Shown: positions 36,192-45,191 of the stretch, in pieces | How the letters are laid out: every line of letters starts with the position of its first letter | How positions within the stretch are numbered: position 1 is the stretch's first letter | Source of the DNA: Amphibacillus xylanus NBRC 15112 | GTDB lineage: Bacteria > Bacillota > Bacilli > Bacillales > Amphibacillaceae | Direction: 5' to 3' | Assembly (NCBI RefSeq): GCF_000307165.1 | Contig: NC_018704.1 | Coordinates: 1,240,001-1,304,000, forward strand | Length of the DNA stretch: 64,000 bases | Notes under the pieces: model-generated | Told to the model about the DNA's origin: nothing | What the model saw: only the letters and a program-made list of their open reading frames with translations | The model's database searches: none | Program-made: the position numbers and the translations under genes

Positions 36192-37235
36192 ATGGAAAAG
36201 ATAGCTGTTTTAGGTGCTGGTAGCTGGGGAACAGCACTGGCGATGGTATTAAATGATAATGGTCATGATGTTAGATTATGGACACATATTGAAGCACATG
36301 CAAATGAAATTAATCAAACGCATCGTAATCCAATGTATTTGAAAGATGTCGTCATTCCAGAAGAAATTAAAGCCTATTTCAAGTTAGAGGAAGCAATAGA
36401 GGACGTATCAGCAATCTTACTCGTTTTACCTACTGAGGTAATTAGACTTGTTTGTCAACAACTTAGAGAAGTATTAAAACATAAAGTTACTATTATTCAT
36501 GGAACTAAGGGAATTGAACCTGAAACATTTAAGCGTGTCTCAGAGATGATCGAAGAAGAACTACCTAGAGAACTTTATGATGAAATTGTCATACTATCAG
36601 GACCAAGTCATGCTGAAGAAGTGAGTATTGGTCATCCAACAACAGTAACAGCTGCATCAAAATCCGAAAAAGCAGCAATACATGCCCAGAATTTATTTAT
36701 GAATGAACGCTTCCGTGTATATTCTGGTACCGATGTAATTGGTGTTGAATTAGGTGGTGCATTAAAAAATATTATTGCCTTAGGTGCAGGTATTTCAGAT
36801 GGTCTTGGTTATGGTGATAATGCGAAGGCCGCACTAGTAACGAGAGGTTTAGCTGAAATTGCTCGTCTTGGTACAGCGATGGGTGCTGATCCGTTAACAT
36901 TTATTGGACTTACAGGTGTCGGTGATTTAATCGTTACATCAACAAGTAAACATAGCCGTAACTGGAATGCTGGAAATCTATTAGCACAAGGTTATTCATT
37001 AGATGAAGTACTAGCTAAAATGAATATGGTTGTTGAAGGTGTAAGAACTGCAAAAGCAGCCTATCATTTAGGAAAAGAAAAAAATATCGAAATGCCGATT
37101 ACTGCTGGAATTTATAAAGTGTTATTTGAAAATGCGAACGCACGTGAAATTGTTGATGAACTGATGACAAGAACGAAAAGAAATGAAATTGATGAAATTC
37201 ATAATATGCTAAAGCAGTATTATCAACAAAATTGA
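36192..37235 (+). CDS. gpsA: NAD(P)-dependent glycerol-3-phosphate dehydrogenase
   Basis: 347 residues. The Rossmann motif GAGSWGTALA is at the N-terminus. The catalytic lysine lies in GALKNIIALGAGISDGLGYGDN, and GVGDLIVTSTSKHSRN is the substrate-binding helix. It makes sn-glycerol-3-phosphate for phospholipids, feeding plsC of this window. AAGGAG precedes the start. It is probably co-transcribed with der. Confidence 0.96.
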   Translation: MEKIAVLGAGSWGTALAMVLNDNGHDVRLWTHIEAHANEINQTHRNPMYLKDVVIPEEIKAYFKLEEAIEDVSAILLVLPTEVIRLVCQQLREVLKHKVTIIHGTKGIEPETFKRVSEMIEEELPRELYDEIVILSGPSHAEEVSIGHPTTVTAASKSEKAAIHAQNLFMNERFRVYSGTDVIGVELGGALKNIIALGAGISDGLGYGDNAKAALVTRGLAEIARLGTAMGADPLTFIGLTGVGDLIVTSTSKHSRNWNAGNLLAQGYSLDEVLAKMNMVVEGVRTAKAAYHLGKEKNIEMPITAGIYKVLFENANAREIVDELMTRTKRNEIDEIHNMLKQYYQQN

Positions 37236-37299
37236 TGATGAACGCCAAATCTCTTCCTTGCATATAGTATTGTAAAAGGTTTAGCAAGGAGGAAACTAG

Positions 37300-37560
37300 G
37301 TGAGTGAAAAGCAATCGAATCTTTTTAGTCAGATCAAAAAGAAAACAAATATTAATCCAACAGATATCTTTAAAGTAGCTAATTCCGTTCAGAATGCTGA
37401 TTTTTCTGATGAGACAACTGTTAGGGATCTTGTTAAAAAACTAAGTCAAATGGCAAATAAACCAATTTCTAAAGAAAAAGAAGATAAATTGGTTAAAGTC
37501 ATTACGCAAAATAAATTACCAAAGGATATGAATACACTAGGACAACAGTTTAAAAAGTGA
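37300..37560 (+). CDS. Stage VI sporulation protein F-like small protein
   Basis: 86 residues. IKKKTNINPTDIFKVANSVQNADFSDE, VRDLVKKLSQMANKPISKEKEDKLV and LPKDMNTL follow the SpoVIF (YjcC) pattern recalled from B. subtilis. SpoVIF acts in late coat assembly under sigma-K. The start is GTG with AAGGAGG. It occupies the place of yphE/yphF between gpsA and spoIVA. Assignment is by pattern, without alignment. Confidence 0.75.
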   Translation: MSEKQSNLFSQIKKKTNINPTDIFKVANSVQNADFSDETTVRDLVKKLSQMANKPISKEKEDKLVKVITQNKLPKDMNTLGQQFKK

Positions 37561-37660
37561 TTCGTAATGGGTGTTTGTATATACATTAATTAATTTCAAG
37601 CATAAACTATTATGCACAAGTACTCACTTTAAAGTTGCTTCTGGGTATTAATCCTGAGTC

Positions 37661-37697
37661 AAGCCGAGTTAGAATGCCCCTCTAACTCGGCTTTATT
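37661..37697 (+). terminator. Terminator upstream of spoIVA
   Basis: AAGCCGAGTTAGA / TCTAACTCGGCTT is a perfect 13-bp stem with a 7-nt loop, followed by TTAT. It lies in the 352-nt gap between the spoVIF-like gene and spoIVA; the rest of the gap is AT-rich and holds the spoIVA promoter. Confidence 0.88.
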
Positions 37698-37826
37698 TGT
37701 GTTGGATAATCTTTTATGATCTAGTTAAATTGTCTCCCAAACTTACACACATGAAATAAAAACTAGTGCATATAAATTGAACAATAGGATTTTTTATTTT
37801 TCATAGAAATATTATTGAATCAACTG

Positions 37827-37856
37827 TCATATTCTATTGGGACAACATCATAGAAT
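37827..37856 (+). promoter_or_regulatory. Candidate sigma-E promoter of spoIVA
   Basis: TCATATT (37827-37833) is a full -35 match, the spacer is 15 nt and CATAGAAT (37849-37856) has one mismatch to CATACAHT. It lies 57 nt before spoIVA, a sigma-E gene in B. subtilis. Confidence 0.65.
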
Positions 37857-37912
37857 CATAGTGTCAGAAGAAGCGCACGTTGTTGTGTTGAAGGAGATCG
37901 GGAGGGGATTTT

Positions 37913-39391
37913 GTGGAAAATGTAGATCTAATTAAAGATATTTCTAAACGAACAAATGGTGATATCTATCTTGGTGTGGTCGGAGCAGTACGAACTGGTA
38001 AATCAACCTTCATTAAGAAATTCATGGAGAATATAGTTCTGCCAAACATGGAGGATGAAAATGATCGTGCTCGGGCTCAGGATGAATTACCACAGAGCTC
38101 AGCAGGTCGTACGATAATGACGACAGAACCAAAATTTGTACCAAACCAAGCTGTTCAATTAGAAGTGGATGATGGATTTTTTGTTAATGTTAGATTGGTG
38201 GATTGCGTAGGCTATACGATTGAAAGTGCACAAGGATTTGAAGATGAAAATGGTCCTAGAATGATTCATACTCCTTGGTATGAAGAGCCGATACCGTTCA
38301 ATGAAGCGGCTGAAATTGGTACTCGTAAAGTTATTCAGGAACATTCTACGATTGGTGTAGTGGTAACCACTGACGGTACAATTGGTGATATTCCTCGTTC
38401 AGACTATCTGGATGCAGAAGCTAGAATTGTTGATGAATTAAAGGAAGTTGGCAAACCCTTTATTATGATTTTAAATTCTACAAAACCGTACAGTCAAGAG
38501 ACAGAATTATTAAGACAGTCTTTAAATGAACAATATGATATTCCAGTAATCGCAATGAGTGCAGAAAACATGAACGAAGACGATGCTTATAATGCGCTTC
38601 GAGAGGCGCTATTTGAATTCCCTGTCTTAGAGGTAAATGTTAACTTACCAAGTTGGGTTATGGTTCTAGAGGAAGATCATTGGTTAAAAGTTAATTATCA
38701 AGAAGCGATTCAAGAAACAGTTAAAGACATTAGAAGATTGAGAGATGTCGATAGAATTATTGGTCATTTTGCTGAGTATGATTTTATTGAATCAGCTAAA
38801 ATTCATGGTGTTGATATGGGTGAAGGAATTGCAGAAATTGATTTAGATGCACCGAATTATCTATATGATCAAGTCTTGAAAGAAATAGTCGGTGTCGAGA
38901 TAACAGGTAAAGACCATCTCTTACAGCTTATGCAAGAATTTTCTAAAGCAAAACGAGAGTATGATCAAATCGCTGATGCGCTTGCAATGGTTAAGCAAAC
39001 AGGTTATGGTGTAGCTTCACCGAGCATTGGTGATATGACATTAGAAGAACCAGAAATAATTCGTCAAGGCTCCCGTTATGGCGTTAGACTAAAAGCACTT
39101 GCTCCTTCAATTCATATGATTAAAGTAGAAGTAGAGTCTGAATTTTCACCTATCATTGGGACGGAGAAGCAAAGTGAAGAACTGGTACGTTACTTAATGC
39201 AAGATTTTGAAGATGATCCATTATCGATTTGGCAATCGGATATCTTTGGACGCTCGCTAAGTTCGATTGTGAGAGAAGGTATTCAAGGTAAATTAACTTT
39301 AATGCCTGAAAATGTTCGTCATAAGCTTAAAGATACGTTAGAAAAAATTATTAACGAAGGATCAGGCGGCATGATCGCGATTATACTATAA
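37913..39391 (+). CDS. spoIVA: Stage IV sporulation protein A, spore coat basement ATPase
   Basis: 492 residues. The Walker A motif GAVRTGKSTFIKKF lies at about residues 23-36, and TTEPKFVPNQAV and VDCVGYTI are TRAFAC-class elements. The conserved C-terminus reads EKIINEGSGGMIAIIL. It polymerises with ATP hydrolysis on the forespore surface as the base of the coat. The start is GTG with GGGAGGGG. Length equals the B. subtilis protein. Confidence 0.97.
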   Translation: MENVDLIKDISKRTNGDIYLGVVGAVRTGKSTFIKKFMENIVLPNMEDENDRARAQDELPQSSAGRTIMTTEPKFVPNQAVQLEVDDGFFVNVRLVDCVGYTIESAQGFEDENGPRMIHTPWYEEPIPFNEAAEIGTRKVIQEHSTIGVVVTTDGTIGDIPRSDYLDAEARIVDELKEVGKPFIMILNSTKPYSQETELLRQSLNEQYDIPVIAMSAENMNEDDAYNALREALFEFPVLEVNVNLPSWVMVLEEDHWLKVNYQEAIQETVKDIRRLRDVDRIIGHFAEYDFIESAKIHGVDMGEGIAEIDLDAPNYLYDQVLKEIVGVEITGKDHLLQLMQEFSKAKREYDQIADALAMVKQTGYGVASPSIGDMTLEEPEIIRQGSRYGVRLKALAPSIHMIKVEVESEFSPIIGTEKQSEELVRYLMQDFEDDPLSIWQSDIFGRSLSSIVREGIQGKLTLMPENVRHKLKDTLEKIINEGSGGMIAIIL

Positions 39392-39422
39392 CGACTTGAT
39401 AATCAAGTCGTTTATTTTTTTT
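39390..39422 (+). terminator. Terminator after spoIVA
   Basis: AACGACTTGAT and ATCAAGTCGTT form a nearly continuous palindrome followed by a T run, directly at the spoIVA stop. Confidence 0.8.
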
Positions 39423-39657
39423 GCAATATTAATATTCTCAATTGATAAAGTGATACTCAAATACTAATAAATATATTTTGACAAAAGCCGATAAATAAAC
39501 AGATTATTTTTATTCCAAATCTTGCTTTATTATATTGTCTATGTTACGATTTATCTGGTTAAAGCTTGTCATAGCAACCTATATCGTTCATCAAAACGTA
39601 TTTTACTGATACTTTTATACTTTTTTTTAATAAATTTAATTAATCATGTATTTTTTG

Positions 39658-39686
39658 TTGAATTTCTGGTAAAAGTCGTATATTAT
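39658..39686 (+). promoter_or_regulatory. Candidate sigma-A promoter of hbs
   Basis: TTGAAT, 17 nt, TATTAT (39681-39686), 123 nt before hbs. A second -35-like TTGACA at 39479 may begin a distal promoter. The 418-nt gap between spoIVA and hbs shows no gene I can support. Confidence 0.5.
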
Positions 39687-39809
39687 AGGCTTTGTCATCA
39701 TTTTATTTGATGATTAGAAGTATAGAATAATTAGTTTTGGTGAACAAATGGAATATAACCGTTTTAATTCTAATGCTTCAAGAATTTAAAAACGGAGGAG
39801 GTGAATGTC

Positions 39810-40082
39810 ATGAACAAGACAGATTTAGTTAATGCTGTAGCTGAGAGAAGTGAGCTTTCTAAAAAAGATGCTGCAAAAGCTGTAGACGCAGTTTTAGAAT
39901 CTATCATGGATTCACTTAAAAATGGTGAAAAAGTACAACTTATCGGTTTTGGTAACTTTGAAGTGCGTGATCGTGCTGCTCGTAAAGGCCGCAACCCACA
40001 AACTGGAGCTGAAATTGAAATTCCAGCAAGCAAAGTTCCTGCTTTCAAACCAGGTAAAGCCCTTAAAGATATCGTAAAATAA
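39810..40082 (+). CDS. hbs: DNA-binding protein HU
   Basis: 90 residues: [42 protein letters not shown] and the C-terminal [11 protein letters not shown] are textbook HU. It bends DNA and compacts the nucleoid as a homodimer. ATG 39810 follows GGAGGAGGTGA; an in-frame GTG at 39801 lies inside that site. Codon use looks more biased to frequent codons than its neighbours, in line with high expression. Confidence 0.98.
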   Translation: MNKTDLVNAVAERSELSKKDAAKAVDAVLESIMDSLKNGEKVQLIGFGNFEVRDRAARKGRNPQTGAEIEIPASKVPAFKPGKALKDIVK

Positions 40083-40098
40083 TACCTACATAGGGCCG

Positions 40099-40126
40099 AA
40101 GAGGGTGCAAAGTCGCACCCTCTTTT
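40099..40126 (+). terminator. Terminator after hbs
   Basis: AAGAGGGTGC / GCACCCTCTT with a 6-nt loop and TT following. Confidence 0.92.
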
Positions 40127-40176
40127 CATTTATATAATTCTATCTGTAAAAATACGAATGGAATGGGTGATAACAA

Positions 40177-40389
40177 ATGGATGCAGAATTCGTTATAATT
40201 AAGGCAGAGGAAAATGGTGTACAAGTTATTGGTTTAACTAGGGGAGAATCAACTAAGTTTCATCATGCCGAAAAGCTTGATGCAGGTGAACTATTAATTG
40301 TTCAATTCACTGAACATACTTCTGCAATAAAAATTAAAGGTAAAGCAACTGTTCAATCGCGTCATGGAGAAATTAATACTTTTAACTAA
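40177..40389 (+). CDS. mtrB: trp RNA-binding attenuation protein (TRAP)
   Basis: 70 residues: FVIIKAEENGVQVIGLTRGESTKFHHAEKLDAGELLIVQFTEHTSAIKIKG matches TRAP almost throughout, including the tryptophan-pocket segment FTEHTSAI and the KFHH RNA-binding surface. TRAP forms an 11-mer that binds (G/U)AG repeats when charged with tryptophan. folE (mtrA), its usual partner upstream, is absent, and so is the trp operon at its usual place in this window. Confidence 0.95.
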   Translation: MDAEFVIIKAEENGVQVIGLTRGESTKFHHAEKLDAGELLIVQFTEHTSAIKIKGKATVQSRHGEINTFN

Positions 40390-40422
40390 TATTGATTGAA
40401 CATACAGTGGAGGTCTAGTTAG

Positions 40423-41103
40423 ATGATTAGTGACTTAATTACAGATAAGATAAATCAAGAATTCCAACCGTTTATTAATTCAGCAGTAAAAGACCTATTA
40501 TTAAAAGATGATCCACGTTTATTAATTTACCGAGACCTTATTACACTTGCGGATTGGGATGAAGCAAAAAAGGTTGATATAATTGTTTCAATCCACTTAT
40601 TACAACTGTCACTTGACCTTCACAGACAAGTTTTAAGTCAAACGTCTGAACGAAAAACTGAAATTATTTTAATTGGTGATTATTTAAGTGCCCAACATTA
40701 TGATTTATTGGCCAGTCATTCAGAATATCAATTAATTAAGGCACTAGCATCAGTAACCAAATCAATTAATCAATTAAATATAAATGTTGATAAATTAATG
40801 CCACATAATTTCAATCAATTTATTAAGATTAATGCTCAAATTGATACATTGATTATTAATCAACTTTTAAAGTATTTTAATTTAGCTGAATTAAACTTAT
40901 TTATTACTGAAGCCAGTTACTATTATTCACTGATATCATTTAGTCAAATAGAATCATCTGTTGATGAAATTAAGTTAATGATTCCTTTTAGGAGATCTTC
41001 ATTAAATAATACAGAACGACAGATTCATGTCAGATATCAAGGCTTAGTACGCATGATTAAAAAACAGTTAAAACGCCACTTTCATTTGGCTTATCTAGCT
41101 TGA
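40423..41103 (+). CDS. hepS: Heptaprenyl diphosphate synthase component I-like protein
   Basis: 226 residues, helical. DIIVSIHLLQLSLDLHRQVL and LIGDYLSAQHYDLLA recall the HepS pattern. HepS is the small non-catalytic subunit of the two-part long-chain prenyl diphosphate synthase and has no DDxxD motif, as here. Similarity is moderate, so the name leans on its position between mtrB and hepT. TGGAGG precedes the ATG. Confidence 0.75.
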   Translation: MISDLITDKINQEFQPFINSAVKDLLLKDDPRLLIYRDLITLADWDEAKKVDIIVSIHLLQLSLDLHRQVLSQTSERKTEIILIGDYLSAQHYDLLASHSEYQLIKALASVTKSINQLNINVDKLMPHNFNQFIKINAQIDTLIINQLLKYFNLAELNLFITEASYYYSLISFSQIESSVDEIKLMIPFRRSSLNNTERQIHVRYQGLVRMIKKQLKRHFHLAYLA

Positions 41104-41142
41104 AAACTAGACTGTAAATACATATTTGTATAGGATGATTTG

Positions 41143-42114
41143 ATGAATCTTTTATTGCAATATCGTGATTTGGAAAATGAAATAAAGCAGATCGATCAAA
41201 TTCTATATGGTCGACTTTCTCAAGCAGATGAACCGATTCGATCAGCTGCAATTCAACTGCTCCAAGCTGGTGGAAAACGCTCTCGACCTTTACTTTGTTT
41301 AATATCTAGTTCCTTTGGAGAGCGTGATCGTACAAAAGCATATGATATGGCTAGTGCAATTGAGTTAATACATATGAGTAGCCTAATACACGATGATATG
41401 ATTGACAATGCCCAATTGCGCAGAGGGAAAAAAACGATCCATCTCCAATATAATACTCTTATTGCGACTATGGTTGGTGATTATTTAGTGGCAGAGGCAT
41501 TAGAAATAATGGCTTTAGTAGAGGATAAACAAGCTCATCAGCTTTTTTCAAATACTTTAAAACAACTGGCAATCGGTGAACTGATCCAATACCAGAATCG
41601 TTATCAATTAGAGCGTTCTTTAAAAACATATTTTAAGAAAAATCGTAACAAAACAGCAAAATTTATTGGATTGTCTTGTATATTAGGTGCCATCGCCACA
41701 CAAGCAGATAAAAAGCTTCAAAAACATTTATATTTGATCGGCTATTATTTAGGGATGTCATATCAAATTGTAGATGATATTTTAGACTTTTCTTCAAATA
41801 GTGATGAGATGGGAAAATTAATTGGACAAGACTTACGTGAGGGCTATTTAACCTTACCAACATTACTTGCAATGAATGATGATCAAATATATAAAAAAGT
41901 GCATAACCTTTTTAAACAATCCAATCAAGGGAATGTGCTTGATTTTGAAGATCTAATTGCCGATATAAAGAATAGTGACGCAATTAGCAAAGCTTATCAA
42001 TATAGCCAATGGTATTTAGAAAAAGCTCGACAGAAAATAAATCAATTACCCGATCAAGCAGAAAAATATATCTTCTTGCAACTAATCGGTTATTTAAGCA
42101 AACGGAAGTACTAA
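41143..42114 (+). CDS. hepT: Heptaprenyl diphosphate synthase component II
   Basis: 323 residues, trans-prenyltransferase. The first aspartate-rich motif is LIHDDMIDNAQLRRG and the second is YQIVDDILDF; GGKRSRP binds isopentenyl diphosphate. It extends farnesyl diphosphate to a long-chain diphosphate, normally the side chain of menaquinone. menG, which lies between hepS and hepT in B. subtilis, is missing (36-nt gap). ATG 41143 is used; TTG 41140 is in frame. The product may serve another lipid if quinone is not made. Confidence 0.9.
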   Translation: MNLLLQYRDLENEIKQIDQILYGRLSQADEPIRSAAIQLLQAGGKRSRPLLCLISSSFGERDRTKAYDMASAIELIHMSSLIHDDMIDNAQLRRGKKTIHLQYNTLIATMVGDYLVAEALEIMALVEDKQAHQLFSNTLKQLAIGELIQYQNRYQLERSLKTYFKKNRNKTAKFIGLSCILGAIATQADKKLQKHLYLIGYYLGMSYQIVDDILDFSSNSDEMGKLIGQDLREGYLTLPTLLAMNDDQIYKKVHNLFKQSNQGNVLDFEDLIADIKNSDAISKAYQYSQWYLEKARQKINQLPDQAEKYIFLQLIGYLSKRKY

Positions 42115-42182
42115 CAATGTAACTGTTTAATTACTGATTGCTTTACTTGTGATGATAATATAGAACAGTAATGAACAAGTGA

Positions 42183-42968
<786 letters not shown>

Positions 42969-42974
42969 AAGATT

Positions 42975-43019
42975 AAAGAAACGAAAATCAACTGTAAAGT
43001 CGATGACCGTTTCTTTTTG
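42975..43019 (+). terminator. Terminator after cheR
   Basis: AAAGAAACG / CGTTTCTTT with a long loop, then TT. The following stretch to 43107 is AT-rich and shows no gene. Confidence 0.6.
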
Positions 43020-43158
43020 TTTCAATGTCAAATAGTGTTGGTAGGTTTTATAATTAGTCGAGAATAAATATGTTTTAGTTTTAATAAAGATACAACTTGT
43101 TCACCGCAGGTGAAATACACTCGCTTTCTTACGTTTAGTCAAGTGTTTAAATCCCTTT

Positions 43159-43204
43159 TTTTAATTAATTCCCGGAGGGGTACCCCTCCGGGAATTAATT
43201 AAAA
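43159..43204. repeat. Perfect 46-bp palindrome inside the IS110 3' region
   Basis: The left half contains TTAATTAATTCCCGGAGGGG and the right half is its exact reverse complement, centred at 43181/43182 (GGGGTACCCC). No mismatch occurs over 23 bp per arm. A second perfect hairpin lies at 43217-43255 (AATAGACCTTG / CAAGGTCTATT). Both are between the transposase stop and the element's 3' end and could end transposase transcription in either direction. Confidence 0.85.
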
Positions 43205-43280
43205 TTTTGCACTTCGAATAGACCTTGTGTTTTTTGTCTTTTTTCAAGGTCTATTGTGTTATAATTAAATCATAGTATGA

Positions 43281-44501
43281 TTATTGTTGGCTTGAAGCTT
43301 TCTCATAATCATACAATAGGTCGTTTTGAATAAGATGAAATGTGACTTTCAAGAATTTATTCATACAAGCGACTACTGCAACCTTATGATGCTTATTATA
43401 GGGTTGTTTTTTTAATTTATAATAATAATCAACTAAATGATTTATTTGTTTTCCTTTAGCAGAAAGCATTGAGACAATCATAAAATACAAAATACCACGC
43501 AGTCTACTATTACCTCGTTTATTTATACGATCTTTATACTCCATATTTCCAGACTGATATCTTACGATATCTATACCGGCGTATGCATTTAGTTGTTTAT
43601 TATTTTTAAAACGTGTTAAATCCCCTAGTTCAGCTATGATTCTACAGGCTAATTTATCTTTTATTCCGGGAAATGACCGAAGGATCCTGTATTCTTTACG
43701 GTCTTTTGACATTTCTGTCATTCTTTGAATGATTTCATCTTGCTCTTCCTCCATCTCTAATATTTTCTTGGCATAATCCCTTACTAACTCACAAGAATAG
43801 TCTGTTTCATCAACTGCTGGAAATGAATCCTTTGCGATTTCAATCAATAAAATTGCTCTTTCCTCTAACTTTTTTAATGAATAGTTTTTCTTAGTGCATT
43901 TTTTAATACGATTTTTAATAACTGTTTTAGATCGTTTTAATATCAAGTTTGGGTGAGGGAATACTTGTACAAGATTATAATAAAGTTTTGATTTGTTAAT
44001 AAAAGCCGTATCAAAGTCTGGGAAAGATAATTGTAATGATGCATGTAGTCGATTTTTGTACTGAATCTTCTCTTTCATAATCTCATCATAGCGACGTGAC
44101 ATTGTACGCATCTGTTCGTAATAAGAATCTTCGCGATAAGTTTGGAAATAATCGTTTTTAAAATGATTCTTAGCCAGTTGATGCGCATCACTTATATCTG
44201 TTTTGTTTCTTCTTAGAGATTGGGTGTTAAGGTGTGCTAATAAAGGATTTAAAGAATAATAAACGAGATTATTCTCTCGTAAGAATCGTTCTAAAGCAGC
44301 CGAATATACTCCAGTCGCTTCAAAAACAAATTCTAAGGTATAATTATTCTTTTCACTTAGATCTTTAATGATTTTACTTAAATTAGAGAATCCCGTTTTT
44401 GAATGAATTAACCTCCCTTCAAATTCACAGTTACCTTGCTCGTTGTAAGCGGCCATGGTACTACTCTTTCGACTAACGTCGAAAGCAATAACGCATCTCA
44501 T
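43281..44501 (-). CDS. IS110-family transposase (bridge-RNA-guided recombinase)
   Basis: 406 residues. The N-terminal RuvC-like DEDD domain has Asp8 (FDVS), Glu61 (EATGVYS), Asp102 and Asp105 (DISDAH). A long helical middle follows, then the C-terminal Transposase_20 domain (LRSFPGIKDKLACRIIAELGDLTRF; AGIDIVRYQSGNMEYKDRINKRGNSRLR) with the expected serine in YQSG. AAGGAGGAG precedes the ATG on the minus strand. All key residues are present. Confidence 0.95.
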   Translation of the reverse strand: MRCVIAFDVSRKSSTMAAYNEQGNCEFEGRLIHSKTGFSNLSKIIKDLSEKNNYTLEFVFEATGVYSAALERFLRENNLVYYSLNPLLAHLNTQSLRRNKTDISDAHQLAKNHFKNDYFQTYREDSYYEQMRTMSRRYDEIMKEKIQYKNRLHASLQLSFPDFDTAFINKSKLYYNLVQVFPHPNLILKRSKTVIKNRIKKCTKKNYSLKKLEERAILLIEIAKDSFPAVDETDYSCELVRDYAKKILEMEEEQDEIIQRMTEMSKDRKEYRILRSFPGIKDKLACRIIAELGDLTRFKNNKQLNAYAGIDIVRYQSGNMEYKDRINKRGNSRLRGILYFMIVSMLSAKGKQINHLVDYYYKLKKQPYNKHHKVAVVACMNKFLKVTFHLIQNDLLYDYEKASSQQ

Positions 44502-44741
44502 TTTCTTCTCCTCCTTAATATTTTTGTAGAAGTCTCCACTTTACCTTATCGATTCCACTTTCTTATACACGGTCTCTGGGGACCCAACATACTAAGCTGA
44601 TTCAAATAAGGGAGTGAAGTTAGCCAGTTTCCGATCGTCGAACTCAAGGTCCTTAGCGTGATTCGGCTTTACTTCACTTCTACTATAAAAAAATAGTAGC
44701 ACAAAACCTGGCCTAGGTCTTGTACTACTAATCTTAGTATG
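44502..44741 (-). ncRNA. Candidate bridge RNA of the IS110 element
   Basis: Read on the minus strand. A 16-bp hairpin near the element's edge (44694-44730) ends in seven Ts. Then AGTGAAGT/ACTTCACT plus AGCC/GGCT (44666-44678 with 44613-44625) close one internal loop, and CCTTAT/ATAAGG (44606-44611 with 44544-44549) closes a second, capped by GGTC/GACC (44571-44584). The second loop carries CTTAGTATGTT, the reverse complement of the left-end junction AACATACTAAG, and TAAGAAAG, identical to the right-end junction. The first loop carries CGGAAA, identical to the left target flank, and CGCT, complementary to the right target flank AGCG. Exact RNA ends are unknown. Confidence 0.75.
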
Positions 44742-45005
44742 TTTCCGCGGGCACGGCTTTTAGCTAACTAAGGCAAGCAAAGAGCGCTTGCCTTAGTGGA
44801 TCTTCAGCTCGTGCTGAGACTGCGATTACTCGTCCCACCGAAAAGATTTATTCCCGCAGGAGTCTCGTGTATTTCACCTGCTGTTTTTCACTTCTAAATT
44901 AAATGGCTGCTTCATATCGTGTTTCTATTTGTATTTTTTTACTCGAATTTGTTTCTATTGCTTTAAACTTGAAGTGAATCATAATTCGTTTCTTAAAATA
45001 AAAAA

Positions 45006-45041
45006 ATAACGTTAGTAAGTTTTCAAACTCACCAACGTTAT
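45006..45041 (-). terminator. Minus-strand terminator upstream of aroF
   Basis: ATAACGTT / AACGTTAT with further pairing inside (about 17 bp in all) is followed on the minus strand by a T run. It would stop transcripts entering from the aro side. The surrounding gap 44882-45191 is AT-rich; I see no gene and no convincing aroF promoter in it. Confidence 0.7.
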
Positions 45042-45191
45042 ATATTGTACAACCTTCTTTTTTTGCTTTAATTAAGGTGTAAGATCTATTGAAAAGTTTG
45101 AAAAAAAAGAATTATCTATCTATTTATAAAGACAGAATCAATCTGTTATGGTATATTAATTAAAATATAGACTACATAAGGAGGAAATTTT

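Larger units (their letters stand above)
43131..44741 (-). mobile_element. IS110-family insertion sequence, about 1.6 kb
   Basis: Bounded by the interrupted repeat on both sides. TTTC occurs at both junctions (43127-43130 and 44742-44745), so the exact ends are uncertain by up to 4 bp. It holds one transposase gene, a 240-nt upstream non-coding region with bridge-RNA architecture, and a 150-nt 3' non-coding region with two hairpins. There are no terminal inverted repeats and no long target duplication, typical of IS110. Nothing in the transposase looks broken. Confidence 0.88.
43108..44881. repeat. Palindromic intergenic repeat, copy 2, split by an IS110 element
   Basis: The outer arms GCAGGTGAAATACAC (43108-43122) and GTGTATTTCACCTGC (44867-44881) are perfectly complementary but lie 1.7 kb apart. 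The left piece is 43108-43130 and the right piece about 44742-44881; joined, they give a repeat of about 160 bp. Shared words with copy 1 (opposite strand) include CCCGCGGAAA, GAAGATCCA, TTAGCTAA and ACTCCTGCGGGAA. The apical hairpin differs: CTAAGGCAAGCG against CGCTTGCCTTAG around a short loop. IS110 interrupts it just after the GCGGAAA word. Confidence 0.85.

Noticed and set aside
39522-39710. 62-codon open frame between spoIVA and hbs
   Set aside because: It has no ribosome site, is hydrophobic by AT richness alone, and overlaps the promoter region of hbs.
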